Shown here in pieces: positions 54,277 through 63,523 of a DNA stretch of 64,000 nt. Source of the DNA: Paludibacteraceae bacterium. GTDB taxonomy: Bacteria; Bacteroidota; Bacteroidia; Bacteroidales; Paludibacteraceae. Position numbers and translations under genes: made by a program. Location of the stretch: assembly GCA_017551675.1 (NCBI GenBank), contig JAFZLC010000033.1, positions 1 to 64,000 on the forward strand, read 5' to 3'. The notes under the pieces are model-generated. The model had not been told where the DNA came from. It ran no database searches and saw nothing but the letters and a program-made list of their open reading frames with translations. Within the stretch, counting starts at the first letter, position 1. Each line of letters opens with the position of its first letter.

Positions 54277-55670
54277 TTTAAGGGGGAAAAGGTTTTAAAT
54301 TGAGAGTTTCGTTTTGCATCCGGACATAGTTCGTAGAAAACGTTTATACTGTTTTCGTTTTCCATGCAAGCCTGTTTCAACAGTGATTTTGACTTTTCGA
54401 AGTCACCTAATCTATAGTAGACGAGAGAAAGGTACAGTTTGATGTCCTCTGCATCCGGGTTGATACTATAGGCTTTGTCGAGATACATTACCGCAGTGGT
54501 ATAGTTCTGATTATCGAAATAGATGTTACCCAACGCAATGTAGGCAATTGCTTGCTTATCGTCCAGCTGAATAGCCTTTCTATAGCAATCGATCGCTTCA
54601 TCTTTTCGGTTCATGTTGACAAGGGCTTCTGCTTTGTAAACGTGGAAGATGGCTTTTTCAGGGTCTCGAGTGATAGCTTCGTTGATCCACTTTAGGGCCT
54701 CTTCATAGTCACCTTTGTCGATGTTGGCGAGACAGAGGTTGCTCATTATGGTTGTATCTTCAGAACTTAAATTGAGCGCTCTTGAATAGGCATCGATGGC
54801 GTCTTGGTATCGACCCATGTTTTCGTAGCAGTCACCAATGTTGGCGTAGCAATCAGAATTTTCGCCCATTAAGTCGTTGTATTCTTCGAAAACCTCAATA
54901 GCTTCGGCGTATTTGTTGGAGCAGAACAGACTACTTCCCTTTAGGAACAGAGCTTGTGTTTGCTGGGCATCGATGGTATAAGCATAGTCGTAAGATTCTC
55001 CAGCTTTTTCGAAATTATCCAGAGAGAAGTAGATGTTGCCTAGTGCGATCCATGTCTGTTTGGAGTAGGGGTTGATGTCCAACACCTTCTCGTAGGTTTG
55101 GATGGATAGGTCAAGTTGGTTGCAGAGCTCGTATACATAAGCTAGTTCGGAGAGAGCCTCTTCGCTCTCTTTGTTGAGGCGAACTGCCTCTGAAAGATAT
55201 TTTTTAGCCAAAGAAAACATGTTGACGGCGCGATAAGCCACGCCAATTTCTATGAGGGTGGCATCTAAATCATCATCTTCCATCTGGATGGTTCTTTCAA
55301 ACACCTCTGCAGCTTCTGCTTTCCTGTCAGTATGAAGGAGTATTTTCCCTTTGGTGAGTAAGATGTCGACGTTTTGCCTATCGATGCTTAAAGCTTTTTC
55401 GACGATGACGAGAGCTTTCTCATAAAAGCCTTCCGCAGCAAGTAACCTTGCACGGCAATCCATGATGTCGACGGAGAAAACGTGTTGTGATTCAGCGAAT
55501 TGTAGAACTTTTTCGCAAGATTCATTGTCCTCTTTGTCTATGTAATAGTCGAAGATAGTGATGTAATCATCCTCATCGAAATAGCATGTTGAGCCCTCTT
55601 TCAAGCTCTGCTCGAAACGATTGACAAGATCTTTTTCTTCTTCTGAGTAGGATGAATCATCAAATATCAT
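54273..55670 (-). CDS. Tetratricopeptide-repeat (TPR) protein
   Basis: 465 residues, no signal peptide, so probably cytoplasmic. At least ten TPR units run from about residue 60 to 440, with the usual W-LG-Y-A-F-A-P spacing (for example TWIALGNIYFSLDNFEKAGESYDYAYTID in part, AYIALGNIYFDNQNYTTAVMYLDKA). TPR arrays bind partner proteins; the partner is unknown. First gene of the operon with the lipoprotein and aroE; its leader carries element copy C next to a TATTTTTG box. Confidence 0.85.
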   Translation of the reverse strand: MIFDDSSYSEEEKDLVNRFEQSLKEGSTCYFDEDDYITIFDYYIDKEDNESCEKVLQFAESQHVFSVDIMDCRARLLAAEGFYEKALVIVEKALSIDRQNVDILLTKGKILLHTDRKAEAAEVFERTIQMEDDDLDATLIEIGVAYRAVNMFSLAKKYLSEAVRLNKESEEALSELAYVYELCNQLDLSIQTYEKVLDINPYSKQTWIALGNIYFSLDNFEKAGESYDYAYTIDAQQTQALFLKGSSLFCSNKYAEAIEVFEEYNDLMGENSDCYANIGDCYENMGRYQDAIDAYSRALNLSSEDTTIMSNLCLANIDKGDYEEALKWINEAITRDPEKAIFHVYKAEALVNMNRKDEAIDCYRKAIQLDDKQAIAYIALGNIYFDNQNYTTAVMYLDKAYSINPDAEDIKLYLSLVYYRLGDFEKSKSLLKQACMENENSINVFYELCPDAKRNSQFKTFSPLK

Positions 55671-55703
55671 ATAGACACATTTATTTCTAATTTCTAATTA
55701 CAT

Positions 55704-55724
55704 GGTGAATTTATTGAACTCACC
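55704..55724 (-). promoter_or_regulatory. Leader hairpin element (copy C) of the TPR operon
   Basis: On the minus strand GGTGAGTT, loop CAATA, AATTCACC: an eight-pair stem (one G-U). It begins six bases after the -7 box, so the predicted mRNA begins almost exactly with this hairpin. Confidence 0.6.
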
Positions 55725-55729
55725 TTATG

Positions 55730-55737
55730 CAAAAATA
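55730..55737 (-). promoter_or_regulatory. -7 box of the TPR-lipoprotein-aroE operon
   Basis: Minus-strand TATTTTTG fits TAnnTTTG, about 60 bases before ATG 55670. Confidence 0.55.
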
Positions 55738-55866
55738 TCGTATTGCTTCGAGATGAACCTCTTTTTTGAGTGGAATTTATTAACAAAGTGATAGACAGCA
55801 TAAAATTTGGGGAAATTGTTGCTCTCTTTTTTCCGCTTTTTCCTTTTTTTGTAATTAAAAAAATCG

Positions 55867-55874
55867 TAGTTTTG
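55867..55874 (+). promoter_or_regulatory. -7 box of the FGE-like/WG-repeat unit
   Basis: TAGTTTTG fits TAnnTTTG, 46 bases before ATG 55920. Confidence 0.5.
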
Positions 55875-55919
55875 TGCAATTTTGGAAAATTATAAATTTA
55901 AAACATAAAAATAATATTC

Positions 55920-57500
55920 ATGAAAAAAGGTTTTTTAACAATGCTTGCTGCGTTTTTCTCTGTGGTTACATTGTTTGGACAGGCAAAGAATGCTGATTTG
56001 TCCGGCACTTATACTGGCAAGATAAAATATGTGGCAGGAAAGAATGCTTATCTGATGGATGAGTACAAGTTGGACTATAACTATAAGGTTGTGATGGGTG
56101 ATCCTGTATGCCTTGCAAATTTAACATGGACAAGGAATAATACATACACGGTCAATAAGAAAACCGTCTCTTATGCTAAGTTGAGCGAGTATCAGGATTT
56201 GAAGGCAAGATTTGATATGTTAGTACCTGATTCTGTGACTTTAACGTACACTATTTTATTATATTCAGATCAGAAAAACGCTTATGTGGGATCTGCTAAG
56301 ACTTCAATTACAATCCCTTACATTGAGAAGGCTGGTGTTTCGGCTGCTCCAGTGGTGCCAAACAAACTATCATGGTTGAATTCTTTCTCAGATGTTGTGA
56401 TTGGAAAGCAAACAAAAGAAAAACCAGGTGTGGTTATTCCTGATGCAGCTTTGGATAAAGCATTTGAGGCTGACAGATTAAAAGCAGGTAAGTTGAATAA
56501 GTCAGAAAAGTATTATGCATTTAAAGTACGTGCATTATTCAACATCTCATCAAAGATTGAGATTACAAATGTTACGGCAAATGTAAAATGGAATAATGCA
56601 GATTACGATTATATTTCAGAAGAGTTTAATTGTAGAGAGGCTTTCGCAACACAATATGCTGCTGGCAATAAGACAAAGGCAATTGACTCATATTTCGCAA
56701 ATCGTAAATATTCTCCAGCTATCCGTACGGAGAGTGTTTTGTTCTGGAATACAACAGTTCCTCCAACAGACACTTGGATGAATATGATTGAGGAAGGTGA
56801 AAAATTATATACTGCAGGTAAGTATGAAGAGGCTGTTGCATACTATCAAATGGCAGCAAAATCTGCTACTAACTTGTCTTATCCTTCAGCTCGTGTAGAG
56901 AAGATTAAATTGTATATGGAACACAAGAACAACCGTAATGTTGGTGATCTTGAGTTTGTATACGTAGAGGGTAAGAATGGTATGAAATCATTCTACATCA
57001 GCAAGACTGAGATTACTCAATCTCAATGGAGACGTATCATGAGAACTTCTCCATCTGCATTCAAGGGACGTAATTATCCTGTTGAGAATGTTTCATGGGA
57101 AGATGCTATTGCCTTCATTAAGGAGTTGAACCGTGAAACAGGAATGAATTATCGTTTGCCTCGTATGGAAGAGTGGGAGTATGCTGCAAATGGTGGTGCA
57201 AAGGGTACTAAATCAGAATATTCTGGTGGAAACAATTTGAGCGACGTTGCATGGTGTGCATACAACTCTAATGAGCAAACTCATGAGGTTGCTACAAAGA
57301 CTCCTAATGAGTTGGGTATTTATGATATGACTGGAAATGTTGCAGAATGGGTGGTTGATGTCTATGACAAAGAAACTCGTTTCATAAAAGGTGGAGCATG
57401 GAGTGATGATGCTTCTGGCTGTGTGATTTCGAAGGGTGAAAAAATGCCAATCAAATATAAGAGTAATGGTATTGGTTTCCGCGTATGTCAAGATGAATAA
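55920..57500 (+). CDS. Secreted protein with a C-terminal FGE-sulfatase-like domain
   Basis: 526 residues, signal peptide ending near LFGQA. The central region (~170-330) is unassigned, with a TPR-like stretch (EEGEKLYTAGKYEEAVAYYQMAA). The last ~180 residues match the formylglycine-generating enzyme fold (YISKTEITQSQWRRIM, YPVENVSWEDAIAFIKELN, YRLPRMEEWEYAANGG, GIYDMTGNVAEWVVD, FIKGGAWSDDASGC, GFRVC). The cysteine pair that binds copper in true FGEs is absent: GGAWSDDASGC has a single Cys. So it is probably a binding or structural relative, like the GldK/GldJ family, rather than an enzyme. Confidence 0.75.
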   Translation: MKKGFLTMLAAFFSVVTLFGQAKNADLSGTYTGKIKYVAGKNAYLMDEYKLDYNYKVVMGDPVCLANLTWTRNNTYTVNKKTVSYAKLSEYQDLKARFDMLVPDSVTLTYTILLYSDQKNAYVGSAKTSITIPYIEKAGVSAAPVVPNKLSWLNSFSDVVIGKQTKEKPGVVIPDAALDKAFEADRLKAGKLNKSEKYYAFKVRALFNISSKIEITNVTANVKWNNADYDYISEEFNCREAFATQYAAGNKTKAIDSYFANRKYSPAIRTESVLFWNTTVPPTDTWMNMIEEGEKLYTAGKYEEAVAYYQMAAKSATNLSYPSARVEKIKLYMEHKNNRNVGDLEFVYVEGKNGMKSFYISKTEITQSQWRRIMRTSPSAFKGRNYPVENVSWEDAIAFIKELNRETGMNYRLPRMEEWEYAANGGAKGTKSEYSGGNNLSDVAWCAYNSNEQTHEVATKTPNELGIYDMTGNVAEWVVDVYDKETRFIKGGAWSDDASGCVISKGEKMPIKYKSNGIGFRVCQDE

Positions 57501-57532
57501 TTGTGTAAAATGTTAATAATTTAGAAGGACAA

Positions 57533-58915
57533 ATGAAAAAGACTTTAATATATTTGTTGGCAGGATGTGCATCGTTGATGTCATTATCTGCGACAGCTGC
57601 CACACTAACTCAAGCAGACAAGGAGGCCAGAGAATCTTACTTGAAAGCTGCTGAAAAGTTCACTTTGGGTGATTACAAAGAGACTCTTAAATATTTGGAT
57701 GTAGCAGAGGCAAAACTAAAGGCAACAAATCCTCGTATCTCTTATTTGAGAGCAAGAGCTCAATATGCATTGGAGAATTATGTTGAGGCTCAAAAAGCTT
57801 GTAAAACTTATTTCTCATCTTCATTCGTAAAGGATGATGGATATAAATTGATGATGACTTTGAATGATGAAATTTCTCTTCGTGTTGATTCTATCAATAA
57901 GGAAAGAGCTCAGGAAGTAGCTGCACAACGTACAGCTGCTGCTGAAAAAGAGGCTGCTGCACAAGCTGCTGCAAAAGATAGAGAGTTGTTGTACAAACAA
58001 GCTGCTATCCGTCGCGCTCAGGATGTAGAGACTCAAAAAGCTGTTAAACTTCAAGAAGACAAGGTGTTCAAAGAGGTTCAACAAAAAAATACAAAAGAGG
58101 CTTACCAACAATTTATTTATGACTATCCATGTGGATATAATGTAGCACAGGCTAAATCTGAAATGAACAAGAAATGGCCTTCTTTGACAAAGGTGCTTAG
58201 AAAAAACAAATATGGATATGTTAATAAGGCTGGTGATTTAGTTATTAAGGCTAAATATGATTACGGAGCAGATTTCTCTGAGGGAATGGCTCGTGTGTCA
58301 AGAGCAGGTAAGTATGGATTTGTTGATGAACAAGGTAAGGAAGTAGTTCCATTGATTTACTCTTCAGTAAGTAGTTACACATACGGATGGGCTGTTGTTA
58401 AGACATCAGATAACGAGGCATTTTTCGTAAACAAGAAGGGTGAGAAGATGAATGAAACTGTTTATAATGATGCAAAATCTTTCAGCGAGGGATTAGCTCC
58501 AGTTCAGAATGAGTTCTTGAAATATGGCTATATTGATGTTACAGGAAACGAAGTTGTTCCTTGTGAGTACAATACTGCATCATGGTTCCATGAGGGATTG
58601 GCTGTTGTTTCCAAGAAAATGGATAACGGTAAAATCGTTTATGCTTACATTAATAAGAGCGGCTCTCTTGTCACTGCATTCGAATTTGAGGATGCTAAGG
58701 ATTTCCAAAATGGAATTGCTAGCGTGAAGAAGAATGGCAAGTATGGCTTGATTGATAAGTTCGGTGGACCTATTGCAGAGTGTGAGTATGATTATATCGC
58801 TCCATTCAATAACGATGGTTATGCACTTGCTAAGAAAAACGGATTGGAAGTATACTTGGATAAGGAAGGTGTACAATGGGCTAAGGCAAACGGTAAATAT
58901 ATTAAGTTGAATTAA
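57533..58915 (+). CDS. WG-repeat protein with TPR-like helices
   Basis: 460 residues with a signal peptide ending near ATAAT. Residues ~30-115 are TPR-like, followed by an alanine- and glutamate-rich helix (~125-165), then five or more WG/KWG repeats (KYGYVNKAGDLVIKAKYDYG, KYGFVDEQGKEVVPLIY, KYGLIDKFGGPIAECEY), which form beta-hairpin arrays. Function unknown; probably envelope-associated. 32 bases after the FGE-like gene, so cotranscribed. Confidence 0.85.
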   Translation: MKKTLIYLLAGCASLMSLSATAATLTQADKEARESYLKAAEKFTLGDYKETLKYLDVAEAKLKATNPRISYLRARAQYALENYVEAQKACKTYFSSSFVKDDGYKLMMTLNDEISLRVDSINKERAQEVAAQRTAAAEKEAAAQAAAKDRELLYKQAAIRRAQDVETQKAVKLQEDKVFKEVQQKNTKEAYQQFIYDYPCGYNVAQAKSEMNKKWPSLTKVLRKNKYGYVNKAGDLVIKAKYDYGADFSEGMARVSRAGKYGFVDEQGKEVVPLIYSSVSSYTYGWAVVKTSDNEAFFVNKKGEKMNETVYNDAKSFSEGLAPVQNEFLKYGYIDVTGNEVVPCEYNTASWFHEGLAVVSKKMDNGKIVYAYINKSGSLVTAFEFEDAKDFQNGIASVKKNGKYGLIDKFGGPIAECEYDYIAPFNNDGYALAKKNGLEVYLDKEGVQWAKANGKYIKLN

Positions 58916-58935
58916 TTATTTTATACGATAAAGAG

Positions 58936-58970
58936 AACGAGACGACACACTTTGGTCGTCTCGTTTTTTA
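58936..58970 (+). terminator. Terminator between the WG-repeat gene and rel
   Basis: Arms AACGAGACGAC / GTCGTCTCGTT with loop ACACTTTG and a T-run. It ends only 13 bases before the rel ATG, so a rel promoter must lie upstream of or within it. Confidence 0.85.
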
Positions 58971-58982
58971 GTGAGAAAAACT

Positions 58983-61214
58983 ATGGCTGAACAGCAACTA
59001 AACACAGAAGAAGAACAAAAAATGATTGATGCAGCTTATCAGGAGCTGCTAAACGATTACTTGTCATCCAACCACAGAAGAAAGGTCGAAATTATTGAGA
59101 AGGCTTATAAATTCGCTTCTATGGCTCATCAGGGAGTCCGTAGACGCTCAGGAGAGCCTTACATCATGCACCCGATAGCTGTGGCTCGCATTGTGGCTCA
59201 TGAGATAGGATTGGGTTCAACATCCATCTGCTCTTCTTTGCTACACGATGTGGTGGAGGATACTGAGTATTCGGTGGAAGATATTGAAAATCTATTTGGT
59301 AAAAAAATTGCCCAGATCGTTGATGGTCTGACAAAAATCTCTGGTGGTGTGTTTGGCGAAAGAGCTTCTGCTCAAGCTGAAAACTTTAGGAAACTTCTGT
59401 TGACCATGTCAGAAGATATTCGTGTCGTGCTAATTAAAATGGCCGATCGTCTTCATAACATGCGTACGCTTGGTTCCATGCCTCCTGCAAAACAATATAA
59501 GATTGCCGGTGAAACACAGTATATCTATGCTCCATTGGCCAACCGATTGGGCTTGTATGCTATTAAGACTGAACTGGAGGACCTGAGTTTTAAGTATGAA
59601 CACCCAGATAAATATGCAGAACTTTCTGGTTTGCTGGAAAGTACGAGAGAAGAACGTGACAATTTATTCGCTGTATTTTCAGAACCTATAAAGAAAAAAT
59701 TGGAGTCTTTAGGTTATCAGTTTGAAATATTGGCTCGTGTAAAATCTATTTACTCTATCTGGCGTAAAATGCAGGCTAAAAACATCCCTTTTGAAGAGGT
59801 GTATGATATCTTGGCTCTGCGTATTATTTTTGACGTGAAAGAGGGTGATGACGAAAAGTCCGCTTGCTGGGCTATCTATTCGGCTATCACTGATATATAT
59901 AAACCTCACCCTGAGCGTATCCGTGATTGGGTGAGTACTCCAAAATCGAATGGTTACGAGGCGTTGCATGTCACTGTTATGGGACCAAACGGTCAGTGGA
60001 TTGAAGTCCAAATACGTAGTCGCCGTATGGATGATATTGCAGAAAAAGGTTTCGCCGCTCATTGGAAATATAAAACAGGGGAGAATGATGACTCTGAATT
60101 GGAGAAGTGGTTGCAAACAATCAAAGAGTTGTTGGAAAACCCAGAACCGAATGCCATCGACTTCCTTGATACATTTAAACTGAACTTGTTCGCCTCTGAG
60201 ATCTTCGTGTTTACCCCTGCGGGTGATATACGTACATTACCTCAAGGTGCAACAGCATTGGATTTTGCATTCTCTCTTCATACTGACGTGGGATTGCATT
60301 GTATCGGTGCTAAGGTTAATCATAAACTTGTACCTCTAAGCTATGTCCTTAATAGTGGTGATCAGGTAGAGGTGTTGACTTCCAAAAAGCAAGTACCCGT
60401 ACCAGAATGGATTAATTATGTGGTTACTGCGCGTGCCAAGTCTAAGATTCGCTCTATTTTCAAGAAGGAGTATAAGTCATTCATCAACAAAGGAGAACAT
60501 CTCTTGGATGTCTATTTGAATGAAAATAACCAGAAAAAAACTCCTGATAATCTCGCTAAGATTATGGAGTATTACAAGGAAACGAAAAGAGAGGAACTGT
60601 TTTATAAGATAGGAAAATCCATTTATAATCTGAATGACTTGTCGAACACCGTCTTCAAGTCGCAGAGCAAATGGATGAAGTATTGGAACCTTACCTTCCG
60701 AAAAGATGGAAAGAGTACCTCTTTGCCATTCTTTGGAACGAAGAAACCAGATGCGAAAAACACCTTGACTTTGGCAGAGGATAACTCTGGTGTCACATAT
60801 CGAATAGCTGATTGTTGTTCTCCTATTCCTGGTGATGATATCTTAGGTTTTATGGAGGAAGATGGTATGTTGGTTGTTCACAAACGCCAATGCCCTGTCG
60901 CTATGAAATTAAAATCCAATTATGGAGAACGAATTATCTCTGCAGTGTGGGAGACGCATAAGATGTTGTCGTTCCCTGCCACGATAGAGGTAAAAGGTGT
61001 GGATCGATTGGGTGCGTTGTGCGACGTTATCCGTACGATAACGGAAGAACATGCTATGAATATCAGTAAATTGTCTGTAGATACGAAGGATGGTATTTTT
61101 GAGGGGTATATTACATTGTATGTTCACGATGTGGAAGATGTGAACAACCTCTGTTTCTCACTTATGAAGATACCGAGTGTCAATTCAGTGAATAGAGTAG
61201 AGACGAGTTCTTAA
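58983..61214 (+). CDS. rel: Bifunctional (p)ppGpp synthetase/hydrolase Rel
   Basis: Makes and degrades the stringent-response alarmone. 743 residues from ATG 58983; GTG 58971 gives four more residues but sits at the edge of a terminator T-run. Hydrolase HD motif HDVVEDTEYS (near 88) and GLTKISG are intact, as are the synthetase motifs (ARVKSIYSIWRKMQ, YDILALRIIF, YEALHVTV, EVQIRSRRMDDIAEKGFAAHWKYK). TGS (VFTPAGDIRTLPQGATALDFAF), a zinc-finger-like ADCCSPIPGDDILGF and a C-terminal ACT domain follow. Confidence 0.96.
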   Translation: MAEQQLNTEEEQKMIDAAYQELLNDYLSSNHRRKVEIIEKAYKFASMAHQGVRRRSGEPYIMHPIAVARIVAHEIGLGSTSICSSLLHDVVEDTEYSVEDIENLFGKKIAQIVDGLTKISGGVFGERASAQAENFRKLLLTMSEDIRVVLIKMADRLHNMRTLGSMPPAKQYKIAGETQYIYAPLANRLGLYAIKTELEDLSFKYEHPDKYAELSGLLESTREERDNLFAVFSEPIKKKLESLGYQFEILARVKSIYSIWRKMQAKNIPFEEVYDILALRIIFDVKEGDDEKSACWAIYSAITDIYKPHPERIRDWVSTPKSNGYEALHVTVMGPNGQWIEVQIRSRRMDDIAEKGFAAHWKYKTGENDDSELEKWLQTIKELLENPEPNAIDFLDTFKLNLFASEIFVFTPAGDIRTLPQGATALDFAFSLHTDVGLHCIGAKVNHKLVPLSYVLNSGDQVEVLTSKKQVPVPEWINYVVTARAKSKIRSIFKKEYKSFINKGEHLLDVYLNENNQKKTPDNLAKIMEYYKETKREELFYKIGKSIYNLNDLSNTVFKSQSKWMKYWNLTFRKDGKSTSLPFFGTKKPDAKNTLTLAEDNSGVTYRIADCCSPIPGDDILGFMEEDGMLVVHKRQCPVAMKLKSNYGERIISAVWETHKMLSFPATIEVKGVDRLGALCDVIRTITEEHAMNISKLSVDTKDGIFEGYITLYVHDVEDVNNLCFSLMKIPSVNSVNRVETSS

Positions 61215-61243
61215 TGAACTCGTCTTTTTTTCTAATCTCCTGT

Positions 61244-63187
61244 TTATTTTGCAATAATCATAATTTCTGTTCTACGATTCAATGCTCTACCTTCTTCGGT
61301 AGAGTTGTCGGCAATAGGTTGTGTTTTTCCGTATCCTTTGAATTCCATTCTCTGACGAGGAACGCCTTTCTTTACAAGATATTCAAGTGCAGCTTTGGCA
61401 CGTTCTGATGAGAGCGTCATATTATATTCCGCACTTCCTTTGTAGTCTGTGTGTCCTGATAATTGAATTTTGACGGTAGGGTTTTCCTTCATGAATTGAG
61501 CAACATGATTCAATTCGATATAAGATTGTTTCTTTAGGGTAGCTTTATCGAAATCAAAGAAGATGTTTCGAAGCGTCATTTTCTTTCCTACTTCTATTTT
61601 GTCCAGTTCGACGCTGGATGTCTCTTTCCCTTGAACATCTTTCAGTTTCATAGGTTTCTTGGCAGCAAAGTTGTCAGAGTAGAAGAGGTACCCTTTTTTG
61701 CTGACGTTCACACCATATTCTTCGTTTTCTGGAACGCAGGATATGAAATCACCTGTTTTTTTGTCAGAGACAGAGCGGAACACCATTTTATTTGTTTCGA
61801 CGCTGAACACATCAATGGTAGCCTGAATGGGTTGGTTGGTGGTCGCATCTACGATTTTACCGGTGGCGAATTTCATTCTTTTGACAGGAATTAGGTTGCC
61901 TTCCGTCAGATCCAGTTCATAGATCTCTTTTCCCTTGCCGTTCTTCTCTTGTCCGTCGGATGCGTAGTAAGCTTTGTCGCCAAATGCATTGACAACGAAA
62001 CCAAACTCGTCTCTACAACTGTTTATTGGATAGCCCATGTTTTTAGGCGTAGACCATTCTCCGTTTTCCTGTTTGTAGGTGACGAATATATCGTATCCAC
62101 CAAGACCTTTCATGCCTTTAGAAGAGTAGTAAAGCGTTTGGTTGTCTGCATGAATGAAAGGAGAAAAATCATCCTCTTTTGTGTTTACTGTAGGACCGAG
62201 ATTGACAGGATCTGAGAATTTTAGACGACCGTCAGGTTGTATGGTAACTTTCGTTTTCCATATATCCGATTTTCCTATACCTCCAGGTCTGTCGCTGGCG
62301 AAGTAAAGTTCATCGCCAGTAGGACTGAGGGTTGGGTATGTTTCCCAGTGACGAGAGTTAACTGGGGAGCCTACATTTATTGCAGGAGTCCAAGAGTCGC
62401 CTTCGCGAATAGAATAATATATGTCGCAACCTCCAAGTCCGGTACTACGGTCGCAAGCCACGAAGAACATGTATCGGCCATCGAGAGAGACACTCTGAGC
62501 CCCTTCGTTCCCTATGGTGTTCATGGATCTACCTACGTTTTGTGTTTTACCCCATGCGCCATTGACCTTTTTACTTAGAAAGATGTCCTCATGCACGCCT
62601 TTCCCGAATTCCGATTCACCTTGGCGTTTATTTAGCTTGACGGTAGTTGAGAAGAGAGAACCATCAGCGGTTACACTTGGCCAATAATCGTCAAATTCGG
62701 TATTGATGTTGGCTCCCATGTTTCTATAGTGGAAGGGAACGGGATTGGCCACGAATTCAAGAGCGTCTTCGCATTGTTTTATGCCTATTTGAGCTCTTTT
62801 GTAGAACGTAGCATCAGAGGGGGATATGGTTTTGTAGGTCTCCATCGCTTTTTCGTAGTCACAAGTCTCATGATATGCTTTCCCTAGTCGAAGAAGAGTG
62901 GCTGCATAGTGAGGCAGGTTGGGTTTTGCGATGTAGGCAAGAGTGGCGATTTTCTTTTCGTTGTTTCCCATTCGTCCGTAGAGATCTGCCAAGGTCCAAG
63001 AAGGTGCGATGTATTCTTTGTTGTTTCTAATAAGCTCTTTGAGTATAGGGAGTGCCTCCTTGTATTTGCCTTCGTTCATTAGCAATACAGCAGTTTCATA
63101 CGATTTAATCTCCTTCTTTGTTTCTGCATGAATAGATGCGGATGAGCATAAGAGAAGAAAGCTGAGGAGTATAACTATTTTTTTCAT
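61244..63187 (-). CDS. PorE-like T9SS envelope protein (TPR, beta-propeller, CRD, OmpA-C)
   Basis: 647 residues. Domain order: signal peptide; TPR helices (~25-140); a PD40/WD40-like propeller (~150-430) with blades such as YPTLSPTGDELYFASDRPGGIGKSDIW and SPFIHADNQTLYYSSKGMKGLGGYDIF (each cited in part); a carboxypeptidase-regulatory-like sandwich (~435-510, FATGKIVDATTNQPIQATIDV); and OmpA-C (~530-647) with the peptidoglycan-binding GHTDYKG and NRRTEIMI. This layout is that of PorE, which links the type IX secretion system to the cell wall in Porphyromonas gingivalis. Unlike PorE, no good lipobox is present (LLLC), and OmpA-family roles other than T9SS are possible. Confidence 0.85.
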   Translation of the reverse strand: MKKIVILLSFLLLCSSASIHAETKKEIKSYETAVLLMNEGKYKEALPILKELIRNNKEYIAPSWTLADLYGRMGNNEKKIATLAYIAKPNLPHYAATLLRLGKAYHETCDYEKAMETYKTISPSDATFYKRAQIGIKQCEDALEFVANPVPFHYRNMGANINTEFDDYWPSVTADGSLFSTTVKLNKRQGESEFGKGVHEDIFLSKKVNGAWGKTQNVGRSMNTIGNEGAQSVSLDGRYMFFVACDRSTGLGGCDIYYSIREGDSWTPAINVGSPVNSRHWETYPTLSPTGDELYFASDRPGGIGKSDIWKTKVTIQPDGRLKFSDPVNLGPTVNTKEDDFSPFIHADNQTLYYSSKGMKGLGGYDIFVTYKQENGEWSTPKNMGYPINSCRDEFGFVVNAFGDKAYYASDGQEKNGKGKEIYELDLTEGNLIPVKRMKFATGKIVDATTNQPIQATIDVFSVETNKMVFRSVSDKKTGDFISCVPENEEYGVNVSKKGYLFYSDNFAAKKPMKLKDVQGKETSSVELDKIEVGKKMTLRNIFFDFDKATLKKQSYIELNHVAQFMKENPTVKIQLSGHTDYKGSAEYNMTLSSERAKAALEYLVKKGVPRQRMEFKGYGKTQPIADNSTEEGRALNRRTEIMIIAK

Positions 63188-63206
63188 TGTTATAGAGATA
63201 TTTTAA

Positions 63207-63337
63207 GGTGGGTTCTATAAATTCATTTTGTGAGATTTCTGAATTTATTTAGATGAGACGATGTAAGCCACCGAAAAGTTCATCAACCCACAATTCATAC
63301 TATGTTAATTTAAAACGGTGAATTTATAGAACTCACC
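63207..63337 (-). promoter_or_regulatory. Leader with the hairpin element and its inverted copy (copy D)
   Basis: On the minus strand, GGTGAGTT-CTATA-AATTCACC (63337-63317) can fold as a local hairpin. About 90 bases later the reverse of the motif (63225-63207; TGAATTTATAG then AACCCACC) lies 19 bases before ATG 63187 and can pair with the first copy over 18 of 19 positions. The two folds exclude each other. Confidence 0.6.
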
Positions 63338-63359
63338 TATAGTTAGTTTTATAGAGAGA

Positions 63360-63367
63360 CAAAGTTA
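63360..63367 (-). promoter_or_regulatory. -7 box of the PorE-like gene
   Basis: Minus-strand TAACTTTG fits TAnnTTTG; predicted leader about 165 bases. Confidence 0.5.
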
Positions 63368-63461
63368 CACAAAAAGGATTTATTTTTAGAATCGAGCGAT
63401 AGAAAAGAAAAAACGATTCAAATTTATTGACTTGAAGTCGGGAAAAAAGGAAAAAAAAGAG

Positions 63462-63469
63462 TATCTTTG
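63462..63469 (+). promoter_or_regulatory. -7 box of secDF
   Basis: TATCTTTG, about 55 bases before ATG 63524; no clear -33 TTTG. Confidence 0.55.
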
Positions 63470-63523
63470 CGAGTTATTTTTAGAAATTAAATTTAATACA
63501 TTAATAATTAACTAATTAAAAAA

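Noticed and set aside
63207-63337. MITE-like element with 19-bp terminal inverted repeats
   Set aside because: No target duplication at the ends, and single copies of the same motif occur in leader positions with fixed orientation, which fits an RNA element better.
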